40,890 nt of DNA from JAABRU01 sp964505535. GTDB taxonomy: Bacteria; Desulfobacterota; Desulfobacteria; Desulfobacterales; Desulfococcaceae. The position numbers and the translations under genes were made by a program. Below, in pieces: positions 33,407 to 40,890 of the stretch. Location of the stretch: contig CAZDIU010000010.1 of the NCBI GenBank assembly GCA_964505535.1, positions 1-40,890 of the forward strand, in the 5' to 3' direction. Positions within the stretch are counted from its first letter, which is position 1; each line of letters opens with the position of its first letter. The notes below the pieces were generated by a model. That model was not told the DNA's origin. It searched no databases and saw only the letters and a list, made by a program, of their open reading frames with translations.

Positions 33407-34057
33407 ATGAACACTGACAAACGGGATTTTGATAAAGAGGCTGCCTCCTGGGATGAAAATCCAGCCAGGGTCAAGTTGGCGAAAGATGTTGCCCATGCCA
33501 TCTCAAAACAGATCGTCCTGACGCCCGAAATGGATATTATGGACTTCGGCTGCGGCACAGGACTGCTGACCCTCCAACTGCAGCCGTTTGTCCGGTCTGT
33601 CACCGGCGTTGACAGTTCACAGGGAATGCTCAATATCTTCAATATGAAGATCGCCAAACTGAAGCTGAACAATATCAGGGCTGTGTCTGCCGATCTTGAC
33701 AGGGGCGATACACTGACAGGGAATTATGATGCTGTTATAAGCAATATGACCCTTCACCATATAAAAGAAACAGAAAGTCTTTTCGCTCAATTCCATAAAA
33801 TCACAGCCCCTGGCGGTTATCTGGGGATTGCTGATTTGGACCTGGATAACGGTCAGTTTCATAACGACAATACCGGCGTATTTCATTTCGGATTTGATCG
33901 GACGGCTCTGCGCAGGATTTTCACAGAAGCGGGGTTTGACAATGTTCGGGATACAGACGCGGCAGAAGTGGTGAAACCGGGTATCAACGGAGAAATGAGA
34001 CGGTTCACCGTATTTCTCATGACTGGCCGGAAGAGATCGGAGCAGGCAGAAAGATAG
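33407..34057 (+). CDS. Class I SAM-dependent methyltransferase
   Basis: A methyltransferase of about 216 residues. Motif I is IMDFGCGTGLLTLQL, followed by VTGVDSSQGML and the motif IV region YDAVISNMTLHHI. The HHI pattern is common in UbiE/BioC-like small-molecule methyltransferases. I start at ATG 33407, with AGGGAG nine bases upstream; in-frame ATGs at 33365 and 33368 lie in front of that site. The substrate is unknown. The next gene, 96 bp on, is the restriction-modification enzyme, but I see no functional link. Confidence 0.85.
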   Translation: MNTDKRDFDKEAASWDENPARVKLAKDVAHAISKQIVLTPEMDIMDFGCGTGLLTLQLQPFVRSVTGVDSSQGMLNIFNMKIAKLKLNNIRAVSADLDRGDTLTGNYDAVISNMTLHHIKETESLFAQFHKITAPGGYLGIADLDLDNGQFHNDNTGVFHFGFDRTALRRIFTEAGFDNVRDTDAAEVVKPGINGEMRRFTVFLMTGRKRSEQAER

Positions 34058-34153
34058 CCCTGCCCCTGCTTTCTCAGTATAAAAACTTCCACTGCCTGAA
34101 AACTCTTTGTCTTTGCAGAATACGATGATGATTTTTCAGAGAAAGAAAGAGAA

Positions 34154-37100
34154 ATGTCCAAAGTTCTGATTCATCAGTATTACAACAATCTTGAGCGCGC
34201 GGTCCAGTTCGGAAAATCCAGAAATGAACAGAGCATCCGCAATCCTTTCTGGATGCTGCTCAACGAATATGCACGGAAACAGAATTATGAAGTGGTTCCG
34301 GAACTTTACTGTGACGGAACCATTGGAAAAAAGGTCAAGCCTGACGGGATTGTGAAAAATCTTTTCGGGCTGGATATCGGTCTGTGGGAAAGCAAGGATG
34401 AAAAAGATGCCATAGATGAGGAAATCACGGAAAAACGCAAAAAGGGGTATCCGTTCACCAATATCCTGTTTGAGGATTCCCAGACCGCTGTTCTTTTTCA
34501 GCACGGTGCGGAAAAGATGCGGGTTTCTGTGCAGGATGCGGACAGTCTGCACAACATCCTTTTGGAATTCATTTCCTTCAAAAGCGATATTATTGTCAAA
34601 TTTGAGGACGCGATTGAAAAATTCAAAGCTGACATTCCCGTGATTGTGGAAACCCTGCGGAAAAGGATTGATGAAACGCGGGTGAAAAACAGAAAATTCA
34701 CGGAAGTCAGCGAGGCATTTCTGGATCTGTGCAAAGCGGAAATAAATCCGGAAATCACAGCAGCAGATGTGCGGGAAATGATGATTCAGCACATCCTGAC
34801 GAGCGATATTTTCAACAAGATTTTTGATGATACCGACTTTCACCGGCACAACAACATTGCCCGTGAACTGGAAAAACTGATTGAAACCCTGTTCACCTTC
34901 AGTGAGCGGAAAAATCTGATGGGGAACATTGAGCATTATTATGACACCATCAACAGCGCTGCCGCGTGCATTGCGGATCACCATGAAAAGCAGAAGTTCC
35001 TGAAAGTGCTGTATGAAAATTTCTACAAGGTTTACAATCCCAAAGCCGCAGACCGGCTGGGCGTGGTTTACACACCCAATGAAATTGTGCAGTTCATGGT
35101 GGAAAGCACGGATTTTCTTCTGCACCGGCATTTTGGCAAAACTTTGGCTGATAAAAATGTGGAAATTCTTGATCCCGCGACAGGAACCGGAACCTTTGTC
35201 ACTGCCATCATTGATCATATTCCCATGCAGCACCTTGCATACAAATACAAAAACGAAATTCACGCGAATGAAGTCGCGATTCTGCCCTATTACATTGCCA
35301 ACCTGAATGTGGAATACACCTTCAAGCAGCGGATGGGATATTACGAGGAATTCAAAAATCTGTGTTTTGTGGATACGCTCGACAATACTTCTCCGCTTTC
35401 CTACAGCGGCCAGCAGCGCAGCATGTTCGGCCTGAGTTCGGAAAACACAGAGAGAATCAAACGCCAGAACAGCAAGAAAATTTCTGTGATTATCGGAAAT
35501 CCGCCGTACAATGCAAATCAGGCAAATGAAAATGACAACAACAAAAACCGGGAGTATCCCAATATTGATGAAAGGATAAAAGCAACATACATAAAGCACA
35601 GCACGGCGCAGAAAACAAAGGTTTATGATATGTATTCACGTTTTTTCAGGTGGGCAGCGGACAGACTGGATAAAAACGGAGTGCTTGCTTTTATTACCAA
35701 CCGCAGTTTTATTGACAGCAGAACTTTTGACGGATTCAGAAAATGTGTTCAGGATGATTTTGCCGCGTGTTATATTGTTGATACCAAAAGCGATGTGCGG
35801 GCAAATCCCAAAATTGCCGGAACCACACACAATGTTTTTGGCATACAGACCGGTGTTGCCATTATGTTTTTGGTGAGAAAAGAAAAACAGGAAGACAAAT
35901 GCAAAATTGAATACATTGCAATGGAAGATGACTGGCGCAAAGAGATTAAACTGGAATGGCTGCGGAACAACAAATTTGAAAATATTGCTTTTGAGAAAAT
36001 CAGTCCTGATAAAAACAGCAACTGGATAAATATTGCGGATACGGATTTTGACAGTTTGTTACCGTTGGCGGATAAAAAAAATACACAAACCATTTTTGCA
36101 TTTTCATCTTTGGGTGTATCAACAAACAGGGATGAATGGGTTTATGATATTGATATAACGAATCTAAAAAATAAAATAATATTTTTTATTGAAAAATATG
36201 AAAGTTTTATATCCAATAATGATAGTTCATGGAATAAAATCATAAAATGGAGTGAACATTTAAAATCTGTTTTTAAGCGAAAACAAGAGATTATATTTGA
36301 TGAAAATTTATTGATCAAAGCAAACTACCGTCCTTTTTTAAAACAGTATTATTATGCAGAAAGTCGTTTAAGTGACAGACTTACACAAAATCATTATGAT
36401 ATTTTTGGAGAGAAACTAACTAATGAAAACTATTCAATTTGTTTTTCTGGAATTGCATCAAGCAAGAATTTTCAAGCACTTGGGATAAAATCCATTTGGA
36501 GTTTGGATTTTCTGGAAAAAACAAACAGCGTCCCTTTATATCGCTACGACAAATCCGGTAACCGCGTTGACAACATCACGGATTGGGCTTTGGATCAGTT
36601 CAGAAATCATTATCATTTGTCTGAACCGGGATTTTCAGGATTAAAGGATGAACAGGATGTTACAGCGGGAAAGAAAGGGAAAAAATCAGTCAAATCCGTG
36701 AAAAGGAAAATTGCGGAGCCGGAGATCAGCAAAGAGGACATTTTTCATTACGTTTACGCTGTGCTGCACAATCCCGCATACCGCACAAAATACGAACTGA
36801 ATCTGAAACGGGAATTCCCGCGCATTCCCTTTTATTCCGATTTTTGGAAATGGGCCAACTGGGGAAAAGCCCTCATGGATTTGCATATCCATTACGAAAC
36901 CGCAGAACCGTTTGATCTGAAAGAGCATCATGCCGAGACAAAGGCAGAATCCCGGCGGCAGAAAGAAATGGTTCCTGATCTCAAAGAACCGGAAGCAATG
37001 TTTGCCGTGCAGCCCAAAATAAAACCCAGACTGAAAGCCGACAAAGAAAAGGGCATCATTGAACTGGATGAAATCACCTTTCTGTCCGGCATTCCCAAAC

Positions 37101-37318
37101 AGGCATGGGAATATAAACTCGGCAACCGTGGCGCATTGGAATGGATTCTTGATCAGTACAAAGAAAAGAAACCCAAAGACCCGACCATTGCGGAAAAATT
37201 CAGCACCTACCGCTTTGCGGATTACAAAGAGCATGTGATTGATCTTCTGAAACGGGTCTGCACCGTAAGCGTGGAAACAATGAAAATTGTTGAAAAAATG
37301 AAAATAGAATCTGTTTGA
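34154..37318 (+). CDS. Single-chain restriction-modification enzyme (type IIG/ISP-like)
   Basis: A 1054-residue DNA enzyme. The N-terminal part has a PD-(D/E)xK nuclease signature: Pro63-Asp64, then Glu79-Ser80-Lys81 in WESKDEKD. A helical connector follows, and then a gamma-type N6-adenine methyltransferase with YTPNEIVQFMV, motif I DPATGTGTFVTAI near 340 and motif IV GNPPYN near 448. A target-recognition region follows (about 600-800), and the tail has IFHYVYAVLHNPAYRTKYELNLKREFPRIP, typical of type ISP enzymes. There is no SF2 helicase block, so unlike LlaBIII-type ISP enzymes it probably does not translocate; it acts as a stand-alone type IIG-like system. The part 36090-36540 is much richer in A and T than the rest, as expected for an exchanged recognition domain. 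Reads intact with no partner genes needed. Confidence 0.88.
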   Translation: MSKVLIHQYYNNLERAVQFGKSRNEQSIRNPFWMLLNEYARKQNYEVVPELYCDGTIGKKVKPDGIVKNLFGLDIGLWESKDEKDAIDEEITEKRKKGYPFTNILFEDSQTAVLFQHGAEKMRVSVQDADSLHNILLEFISFKSDIIVKFEDAIEKFKADIPVIVETLRKRIDETRVKNRKFTEVSEAFLDLCKAEINPEITAADVREMMIQHILTSDIFNKIFDDTDFHRHNNIARELEKLIETLFTFSERKNLMGNIEHYYDTINSAAACIADHHEKQKFLKVLYENFYKVYNPKAADRLGVVYTPNEIVQFMVESTDFLLHRHFGKTLADKNVEILDPATGTGTFVTAIIDHIPMQHLAYKYKNEIHANEVAILPYYIANLNVEYTFKQRMGYYEEFKNLCFVDTLDNTSPLSYSGQQRSMFGLSSENTERIKRQNSKKISVIIGNPPYNANQANENDNNKNREYPNIDERIKATYIKHSTAQKTKVYDMYSRFFRWAADRLDKNGVLAFITNRSFIDSRTFDGFRKCVQDDFAACYIVDTKSDVRANPKIAGTTHNVFGIQTGVAIMFLVRKEKQEDKCKIEYIAMEDDWRKEIKLEWLRNNKFENIAFEKISPDKNSNWINIADTDFDSLLPLADKKNTQTIFAFSSLGVSTNRDEWVYDIDITNLKNKIIFFIEKYESFISNNDSSWNKIIKWSEHLKSVFKRKQEIIFDENLLIKANYRPFLKQYYYAESRLSDRLTQNHYDIFGEKLTNENYSICFSGIASSKNFQALGIKSIWSLDFLEKTNSVPLYRYDKSGNRVDNITDWALDQFRNHYHLSEPGFSGLKDEQDVTAGKKGKKSVKSVKRKIAEPEISKEDIFHYVYAVLHNPAYRTKYELNLKREFPRIPFYSDFWKWANWGKALMDLHIHYETAEPFDLKEHHAETKAESRRQKEMVPDLKEPEAMFAVQPKIKPRLKADKEKGIIELDEITFLSGIPKQAWEYKLGNRGALEWILDQYKEKKPKDPTIAEKFSTYRFADYKEHVIDLLKRVCTVSVETMKIVEKMKIESV

Positions 37319-37349
37319 CAGTGAACTGTTGTCTGATGTTCCGCACCTC

Positions 37350-37420
37350 CGTCATACCGGCGAAAGCCGGTATCCAGAACTCTTTGAAAACACTGGATTC
37401 CGGCTTAAGCCGGAATGACG
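37350..37420. repeat. Paired CCGG-type inverted repeats
   Basis: GTCATACCGGCGAAAGCCGG and CCGGCTTAAGCCGGAATGAC face each other across a short spacer. The unit is 32 bp after the restriction enzyme stop codon and abuts element A copy 3, giving a compound repeat tract. Confidence 0.85.
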
Positions 37421-37430
37421 GTCAGAGAGA

Positions 37431-37537
37431 ATAAGCAAGGCAACATAAATTTTCGGGTGCAAAGTTTTCAGAAAAACCGGATTTTTCCGGAAAAATCCGG
37501 TTTTTTTATATCTGAAAACTTTCGGTTGGGTACTTAT
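37431..37537. repeat. Palindromic element A, copy 3 (107 bp)
   Basis: Ends ATAAGCA and TACTTAT with the same core as at 15903 and 27568. It ends about 96 bp before the flavodoxin-like gene, and an open frame runs through it into that gene without a start or ribosome site inside. Confidence 0.88.
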
Positions 37538-37633
37538 TTTTGCTTTCCCCCCTTTTCTTTCCTGCGGATTTCAGATATATTTTCGCAGTTCAATAAAATT
37601 TTTTTGCAAAAACCAAAATCCGAAGGAGGTTTC

Positions 37634-38116
37634 ATGAAAATTCTTGTTTTGTATCACTCCAAGGGCGGCAATACCCGCAGACTGGCAGAGGCCATTGCCA
37701 AAGGCGTGGATTCGGTGGATGGCGCTGAGGCCGTGCTGAAAAAAACCGATGAGGTGACAAAGGAGGATTTTGTCAGTGCCGAAGGGATCATTGCCGGTTC
37801 TCCGGTTTATTTCGGGCTGATGGCAGCAGAACTGAAAAAAGTGTTTGATGATTTTGTCAGTGTCCGCAAAAAAATGGAAGGCAAGGTCGGCGCTGCCTTT
37901 GCCACTTCCGGAGATCCCAGCGGGGGCAAGGAAACCACCATGATGTCCATTATCCAGTGCCTGCTGATTTACGGCATGGTCATCGCGGGCGATCCCCTGG
38001 CCGCAACCGGGCATTACGGAACTTCGTGCGTGGGTGTACCGGACAGCGGAACCCTTGATAACGGGATTAAGCTGGGCCGGAGAGTGGCTGAACTGAGTCT
38101 CAGACTCAGAGGATAG
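37634..38116 (+). CDS. Flavodoxin-like/NAD(P)H:quinone oxidoreductase (WrbA-like)
   Basis: A 160-residue protein with the FMN-binding loop SKGGNTRRLAEAI near the start, SPVYFGLMAAELKKVFDDF in the middle and the GDPSGGKETT and TGHYG segments typical of WrbA-like flavoproteins. WrbA reduces quinones with two electrons from NAD(P)H; single-domain flavodoxin-like proteins have other redox roles. I start at ATG 37634 after AAGGAGG, because the long frame from 37415 runs through repeats. HIT follows 50 bp downstream, probably in one transcript. Confidence 0.88.
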   Translation: MKILVLYHSKGGNTRRLAEAIAKGVDSVDGAEAVLKKTDEVTKEDFVSAEGIIAGSPVYFGLMAAELKKVFDDFVSVRKKMEGKVGAAFATSGDPSGGKETTMMSIIQCLLIYGMVIAGDPLAATGHYGTSCVGVPDSGTLDNGIKLGRRVAELSLRLRG

Positions 38117-38166
38117 GTTTTCGGAAAAGGAACGATATTCAACAGGTTCATTCCAGGAGAGAAAAA

Positions 38167-38586
38167 ATGACAGACTGTGTTTTCTGCAAAATCGTCAAAG
38201 GACAGATCCCCAGTTTCAAAGTGTATGAAGATGACAGAGTTTATGCCTTTGAGGACATCAACCCCATCAATAAGGGCCATACACTGATTATTCCCAAAAA
38301 ACATGCGGAAAATATATGGGAAATGGATGAAGAGGATATGACGGCTGTCCACAAAGCCGCGAAAAAGATTTCCCAGGCCATCAGGGAGGCGCTCAAACCT
38401 GAAGGCATTGCCTGCCTCCAGCTCAACGGCAGGGCAGTCAACCAGGTGGTGATGCACTATCATTATCATCTGATACCCAAATCCGCGGGTGAACCGGAAC
38501 TGCGCATGACACAGTGGGAACTCAAACCCGGAAATATGGATGAAATCCGGAAAACTGCCGAAAAAATTGCAGCCGCGGTCCGTTAG
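38167..38586 (+). CDS. HIT-family (HINT-like) nucleotide-binding protein
   Basis: A 139-residue protein. CVFCKIVKGQIP at the start and the catalytic HIT motif HYHYHLIP near 96-103 are as in Hint-type phosphoramidases and related dinucleoside hydrolases. PINKGHTLIIPKKH is the expected internal strand. It lies downstream of the flavodoxin-like gene and has AGGAGA before its start. Confidence 0.95.
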   Translation: MTDCVFCKIVKGQIPSFKVYEDDRVYAFEDINPINKGHTLIIPKKHAENIWEMDEEDMTAVHKAAKKISQAIREALKPEGIACLQLNGRAVNQVVMHYHYHLIPKSAGEPELRMTQWELKPGNMDEIRKTAEKIAAAVR

Positions 38587-38650
38587 TGCTTTATCAGGTT
38601 TCAAACTCCAGGGCGGCTGAGGCTTTGGCATAACCAACCGGAGCAGTTTT

Positions 38651-38783
38651 ATACCAATTCGCCATTGATCTGAAACACAGGTTTTTCTGAAAAACGGGAT
38701 TTTTCAAAAAAATCCCGTTTTCTGAACACATGAAAACTTCTTTTTGCCTGCCTGCAGACATGTTTTCAATGGGGAACCGGTAT
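38651..38783. repeat. Palindromic element D, copy 2 (133 bp)
   Basis: Bounded by ATACCAATTCGCCATTGA and TTCAATGGGGAACCGGTAT, with an inner palindrome GGGATTTTTC/AAAAATCCC (CCC in place of CCG, so the core has diverged by compensating changes from copy 1). Confidence 0.85.
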
Positions 38784-38946
38784 TGCATCGGTGATGGCAG
38801 ATTTTGCTGCGTCTCAGCCGTCCTGCACTGTTCTGCACAGAGGCTGTGCAGGAAAACGCGGCTTCCTGCTCCCGGTTATCCGCCAGCAGAGCAGCAACCC
38901 GGCAGAACGGACTGTTAAGAGGACAGACAAAGGAGAGCTTCTGACA

Positions 38947-39258
38947 ATGAAGATGGATATCAAAACTGTGGGAAAGCAGTTCCGGATTGCCGTATCCGGA
39001 GCAATTGACGAACTTGGGGCTGAAGAAATGGAAGGGCTTTTCAGACAGCCGGATATTCAGTCTGCCGAACAGGTGGTTCTTGATTTCAGAGAAGTGATCT
39101 ATATCGGCAGTGCCGGGGTTGGCGCACTGCTGCTGCTGTACAAAAGAATCGCTCCGGGAAATGGCGAGATCATTATTGAAAATATTCCTGCGGAGATTTA
39201 CAGACTTCTGGAAAAAGACATGAATCTGGGTCATGTGTTCACCATGCGCAGTCTTTGA
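38947..39258 (+). CDS. STAS-domain anti-sigma factor antagonist-like protein
   Basis: A 103-residue single STAS domain. The strand VVLDFREVIYIGSAGVGALLLLYK contains the Ser in the position where SpoIIAA and RsbV proteins are phosphorylated by an anti-sigma kinase. No anti-sigma kinase gene is near. ATG 38947 has AAGGAG about ten bases upstream; the longer frame from 38791 runs through a region with no homology. It is 10 bp from the next gene. Confidence 0.85.
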   Translation: MKMDIKTVGKQFRIAVSGAIDELGAEEMEGLFRQPDIQSAEQVVLDFREVIYIGSAGVGALLLLYKRIAPGNGEIIIENIPAEIYRLLEKDMNLGHVFTMRSL

Positions 39259-39268
39259 GGGAAAGGTC

Positions 39269-39730
39269 ATGAAAAGCACACGGGCCACACAGTATCTGAA
39301 AAGCAGAGGGATTTCCTTTGAACTCATCCGCTATGAACATGAGGAAAAAGGTGCTGTTTTTGCGGCAAAAGCCACAGGGTTTCCACTGGAAAGAACCATA
39401 AAAACCCTTGTGGCGGATCTGGGGACCAGCAGTTATGTGCTGGCACTCATGCCCGGAGACCGGGAACTGTCCCTGAAACATCTGGCCAATGCCTGTTCGG
39501 TCAAACGGGCACAGATGGCGGATGTGCAGACAGCCGAGCGGATTACCGGTTATCTGGTGGGCGGCATCAGTCCCTTTGGCACACGGCGGCAGATTCCCGC
39601 TCTCATGGAAAGCAGTCTGCTGAAACATGAGCGCGTGGTCATCAATGCGGGACAGCGCGGCCTTATGCTGAAAATGGATCCGCAGGATATAAAAAATGCC
39701 TTGAAATGCAGTGTTTTTGACAATGAATGA
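39269..39730 (+). CDS. YbaK/EbsC-type aminoacyl-tRNA deacylase
   Basis: A 153-residue protein matching the YbaK family: YEHEEKGAVFAAKATGFPLERTIKTLVAD, then KHLANACSVKRAQMAD and VGGISPFGTRRQIP, where the GGISPFG segment and the Lys of the VAD strand are characteristic. YbaK hydrolyses Cys-tRNA(Pro), protecting translation fidelity; relatives act on other mischarged tRNAs. The start has AAAGG before it, 10 bp after the STAS gene. Confidence 0.92.
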   Translation: MKSTRATQYLKSRGISFELIRYEHEEKGAVFAAKATGFPLERTIKTLVADLGTSSYVLALMPGDRELSLKHLANACSVKRAQMADVQTAERITGYLVGGISPFGTRRQIPALMESSLLKHERVVINAGQRGLMLKMDPQDIKNALKCSVFDNE

Positions 39731-39745
39731 ATGCCGGGAGGTTTT

Positions 39746-40486
39746 ATGCCCTTACTGGGAATACTGTCTTTGATTGTACAGATATATTTTGCCGTCCATG
39801 CTGTGCAGAACGGCAAGGATCGCTACTGGGTGTATATCATCATCCTTTTTCCGGGAATCGGCTCCCTGATCTATTTTTTTTCCGAATATCTTCCCGAACT
39901 CCGGCACAGTCCCGGGTTCAGAAAAGCCAAATCCGGACTGGGGAAACTCATTGATCCTGAAAAAGAGGTTCGGCATCTGGAAGATCGGCTGGAACTCAAT
40001 GACAGCATCAAGAACCGCCTGGCACTGGCACAGGGATATGTCAATGCCGGAAAACTTGACAGGGCTGTGTCCATGTATGAAAGCTGTCTGAACGGCATTC
40101 ACAGCGATGATCCGGTGGCGGTGGAAGGTCTGTGCTGTGCGTATTTTTTTCAGGGCAGCTTCGCACAGGCCAAGGAATGGCTGCTTCACCTGCGGAAACT
40201 GCGCGGGGACAGAAAAGGCGATGAATTTGATCTTCTGCTGGCCCGCTGCTGTGAGGAAATGGGAGATACTGATGCCGCATTGGAGGAATACGCTTTTCTG
40301 GAAAAAGCCTTTACCGGCGAGGAGGCCCGGTGCCGCTATGCCCTGATGCTCAAAAAAACGGGAAGAACAGCCGAGGCGCAGAAACTTTTTCAGAAAACCC
40401 TGAAAAATGTGAAACTTTCTCCCGGTTTTCACAGGAAAAACCAGAAACAGTGGGTGGATATTGCCAAAAGGGAAAGCGGAGGATAA
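39746..40486 (+). CDS. Membrane-anchored TPR protein
   Basis: A 246-residue protein. Two N-terminal hydrophobic helices (about 2-18 and 26-46, with VYIIILFPGIGSLIYF) resemble the PLDc_N-type anchor. The rest is helical with about four TPR-like units (RLALAQGYVNAGKLDRAVSMYESCLNG, GLCCAYFFQGSFAQAKEWL, LLARCCEEMGDTDAALEEY, YALMLKKTGRTAEAQKLF). TPR proteins scaffold complexes. ATG 39746 has GGGAGG five bases upstream; the ATG at 39731 lies before that site. Function unknown. Confidence 0.85.
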   Translation: MPLLGILSLIVQIYFAVHAVQNGKDRYWVYIIILFPGIGSLIYFFSEYLPELRHSPGFRKAKSGLGKLIDPEKEVRHLEDRLELNDSIKNRLALAQGYVNAGKLDRAVSMYESCLNGIHSDDPVAVEGLCCAYFFQGSFAQAKEWLLHLRKLRGDRKGDEFDLLLARCCEEMGDTDAALEEYAFLEKAFTGEEARCRYALMLKKTGRTAEAQKLFQKTLKNVKLSPGFHRKNQKQWVDIAKRESGG

Positions 40487-40703
40487 CAGCATGGCAGGCT
40501 GTGAGTTCATCCATAGCATTGCTTTGACCCACTGCCTGTTTGATTGCATTATCTCATTGCCAACCTCCGTATTGCAATGCAACTGTGCAGGAAATCCGGA
40601 TTTTCCCAAAGGAGGTTCCCAAGCCGGGGTTTGGAACGGAAAAGAAAACATTGTCACCGGAGACGGCAATACGGTATCATGCTCTCTCAAAAGCAAAAAG
40701 TGC

Positions 40704-40719
40704 AGGAGTTACGCAGTTG
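40704..40719. repeat. Solo end of element B
   Basis: AGGAGTTACGCAGTTG is identical to the first 16 bp of element B at 16508, but no opposite end is seen before 40736. It may be a hybrid in which element F replaced the rest. Confidence 0.75.
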
Positions 40720-40735
40720 CTTAAAAAATCCCCCC

Positions 40736-40839
40736 TTAGGGTCTGTATCAAAATAAGCTGTTCCAAACCCTGAGGGTTTTGAAAACCCTCAGGGTTTATG
40801 GGCAGAAATTCGTACAGGTTATTTTTTTACAAACCCTTA
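40736..40839. repeat. Palindromic element F, copy 2 (104 bp)
   Basis: Ends TTAGGGTCTGTATCAAAATAA and TTATTTTTTTACAAACCCTTA with the core AAACCCTGAGGGTTTT-GAAAACCCTCAGGGTTT, as at 33125. The rest of 40487-40890 contains only short frames without ribosome sites and an AT-rich end. Confidence 0.88.
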
Positions 40840-40890
40840 GAGCCTGTTTGAATATTACTTGACTATAATCTCCTAATTTTGTAGCAGACA

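Noticed and set aside
37415..37633. N-terminal extension of the flavodoxin-like protein
   Set aside because: The frame runs through element A; the real start at 37634 has a strong ribosome-binding site and matches the family.
40461..40773. Several overlapping short frames near the window end
   Set aside because: They overlap the TPR gene end and the element F copy, with no start signals.

Overview
The window looks like chromosomal DNA from an anaerobic, sulfate-reducer-like member of the Desulfobacterota (Desulfobacterales-like; inferred from gene content, not proven). The signs are an hgcA-hgcB mercury-methylation pair, several corrinoid and radical-SAM proteins, many hybrid two-component, HDOD and HD-GYP signalling proteins, and intergenic spaces filled with short palindromic, MITE-like repeats. 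I saw no rRNA, tRNA, CRISPR array, phage or complete insertion sequence.

Layout. 0.4-7.4 kb: a GH17-GT2 beta-glucan synthase followed by two LTA-synthase/OpgB-like membrane phosphoglycerol transferases, one on each strand; together they suggest a phosphoglycerol-decorated beta-glucan. 8.4-11.9 kb: a CheD-HDOD fusion and a REC-PAS-histidine kinase-REC hybrid, probably one signalling module. 12.0-13.9 kb (minus strand): arsR-hgcA-hgcB, with a palindromic operator before arsR and a related one between arsR and hgcA. This is the best-defined pathway in the window: HgcA moves a methyl group from its corrinoid to Hg(II), HgcB supplies electrons, and the ArsR protein probably controls both. 14.0-15.8 kb (minus strand): a solute-binding protein, a double-ACT protein and a MazG-like pyrophosphohydrolase. 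15.8-17.4 kb: gene-free and rich in palindromic elements.

17.4-27.0 kb (plus strand): a REC-DHp protein without an ATPase domain, a YifB/ComM AAA ATPase, an AMIN-amidase for cell-wall cleavage, a GalT/HIT-like protein, a CBS-pair protein, a UspA protein, a B12-binding-like protein, a cupin and a triple-SH3/AMIN-like protein. 27.0-28.2 kb: gene-free repeats, including a 60-bp tandem repeat. 28.2-32.7 kb (minus strand): a FabH-like ketosynthase, a B12-binding radical SAM enzyme and a REC-DUF3369-HD-GYP protein whose 3' end is partly duplicated downstream together with two 65-bp palindromic elements. 33.4-37.3 kb (plus strand): a small methyltransferase and a 1054-residue single-chain restriction-modification enzyme with an AT-rich specificity region. 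37.6-40.5 kb (plus strand): a flavodoxin-like protein, a HIT hydrolase, a STAS protein, a YbaK-type deacylase and a TPR membrane protein.

At least four families of imperfect palindromes with terminal inverted repeats occur between genes and never inside an intact gene. They look like non-autonomous mobile elements or REP-like sequences active in this genome.
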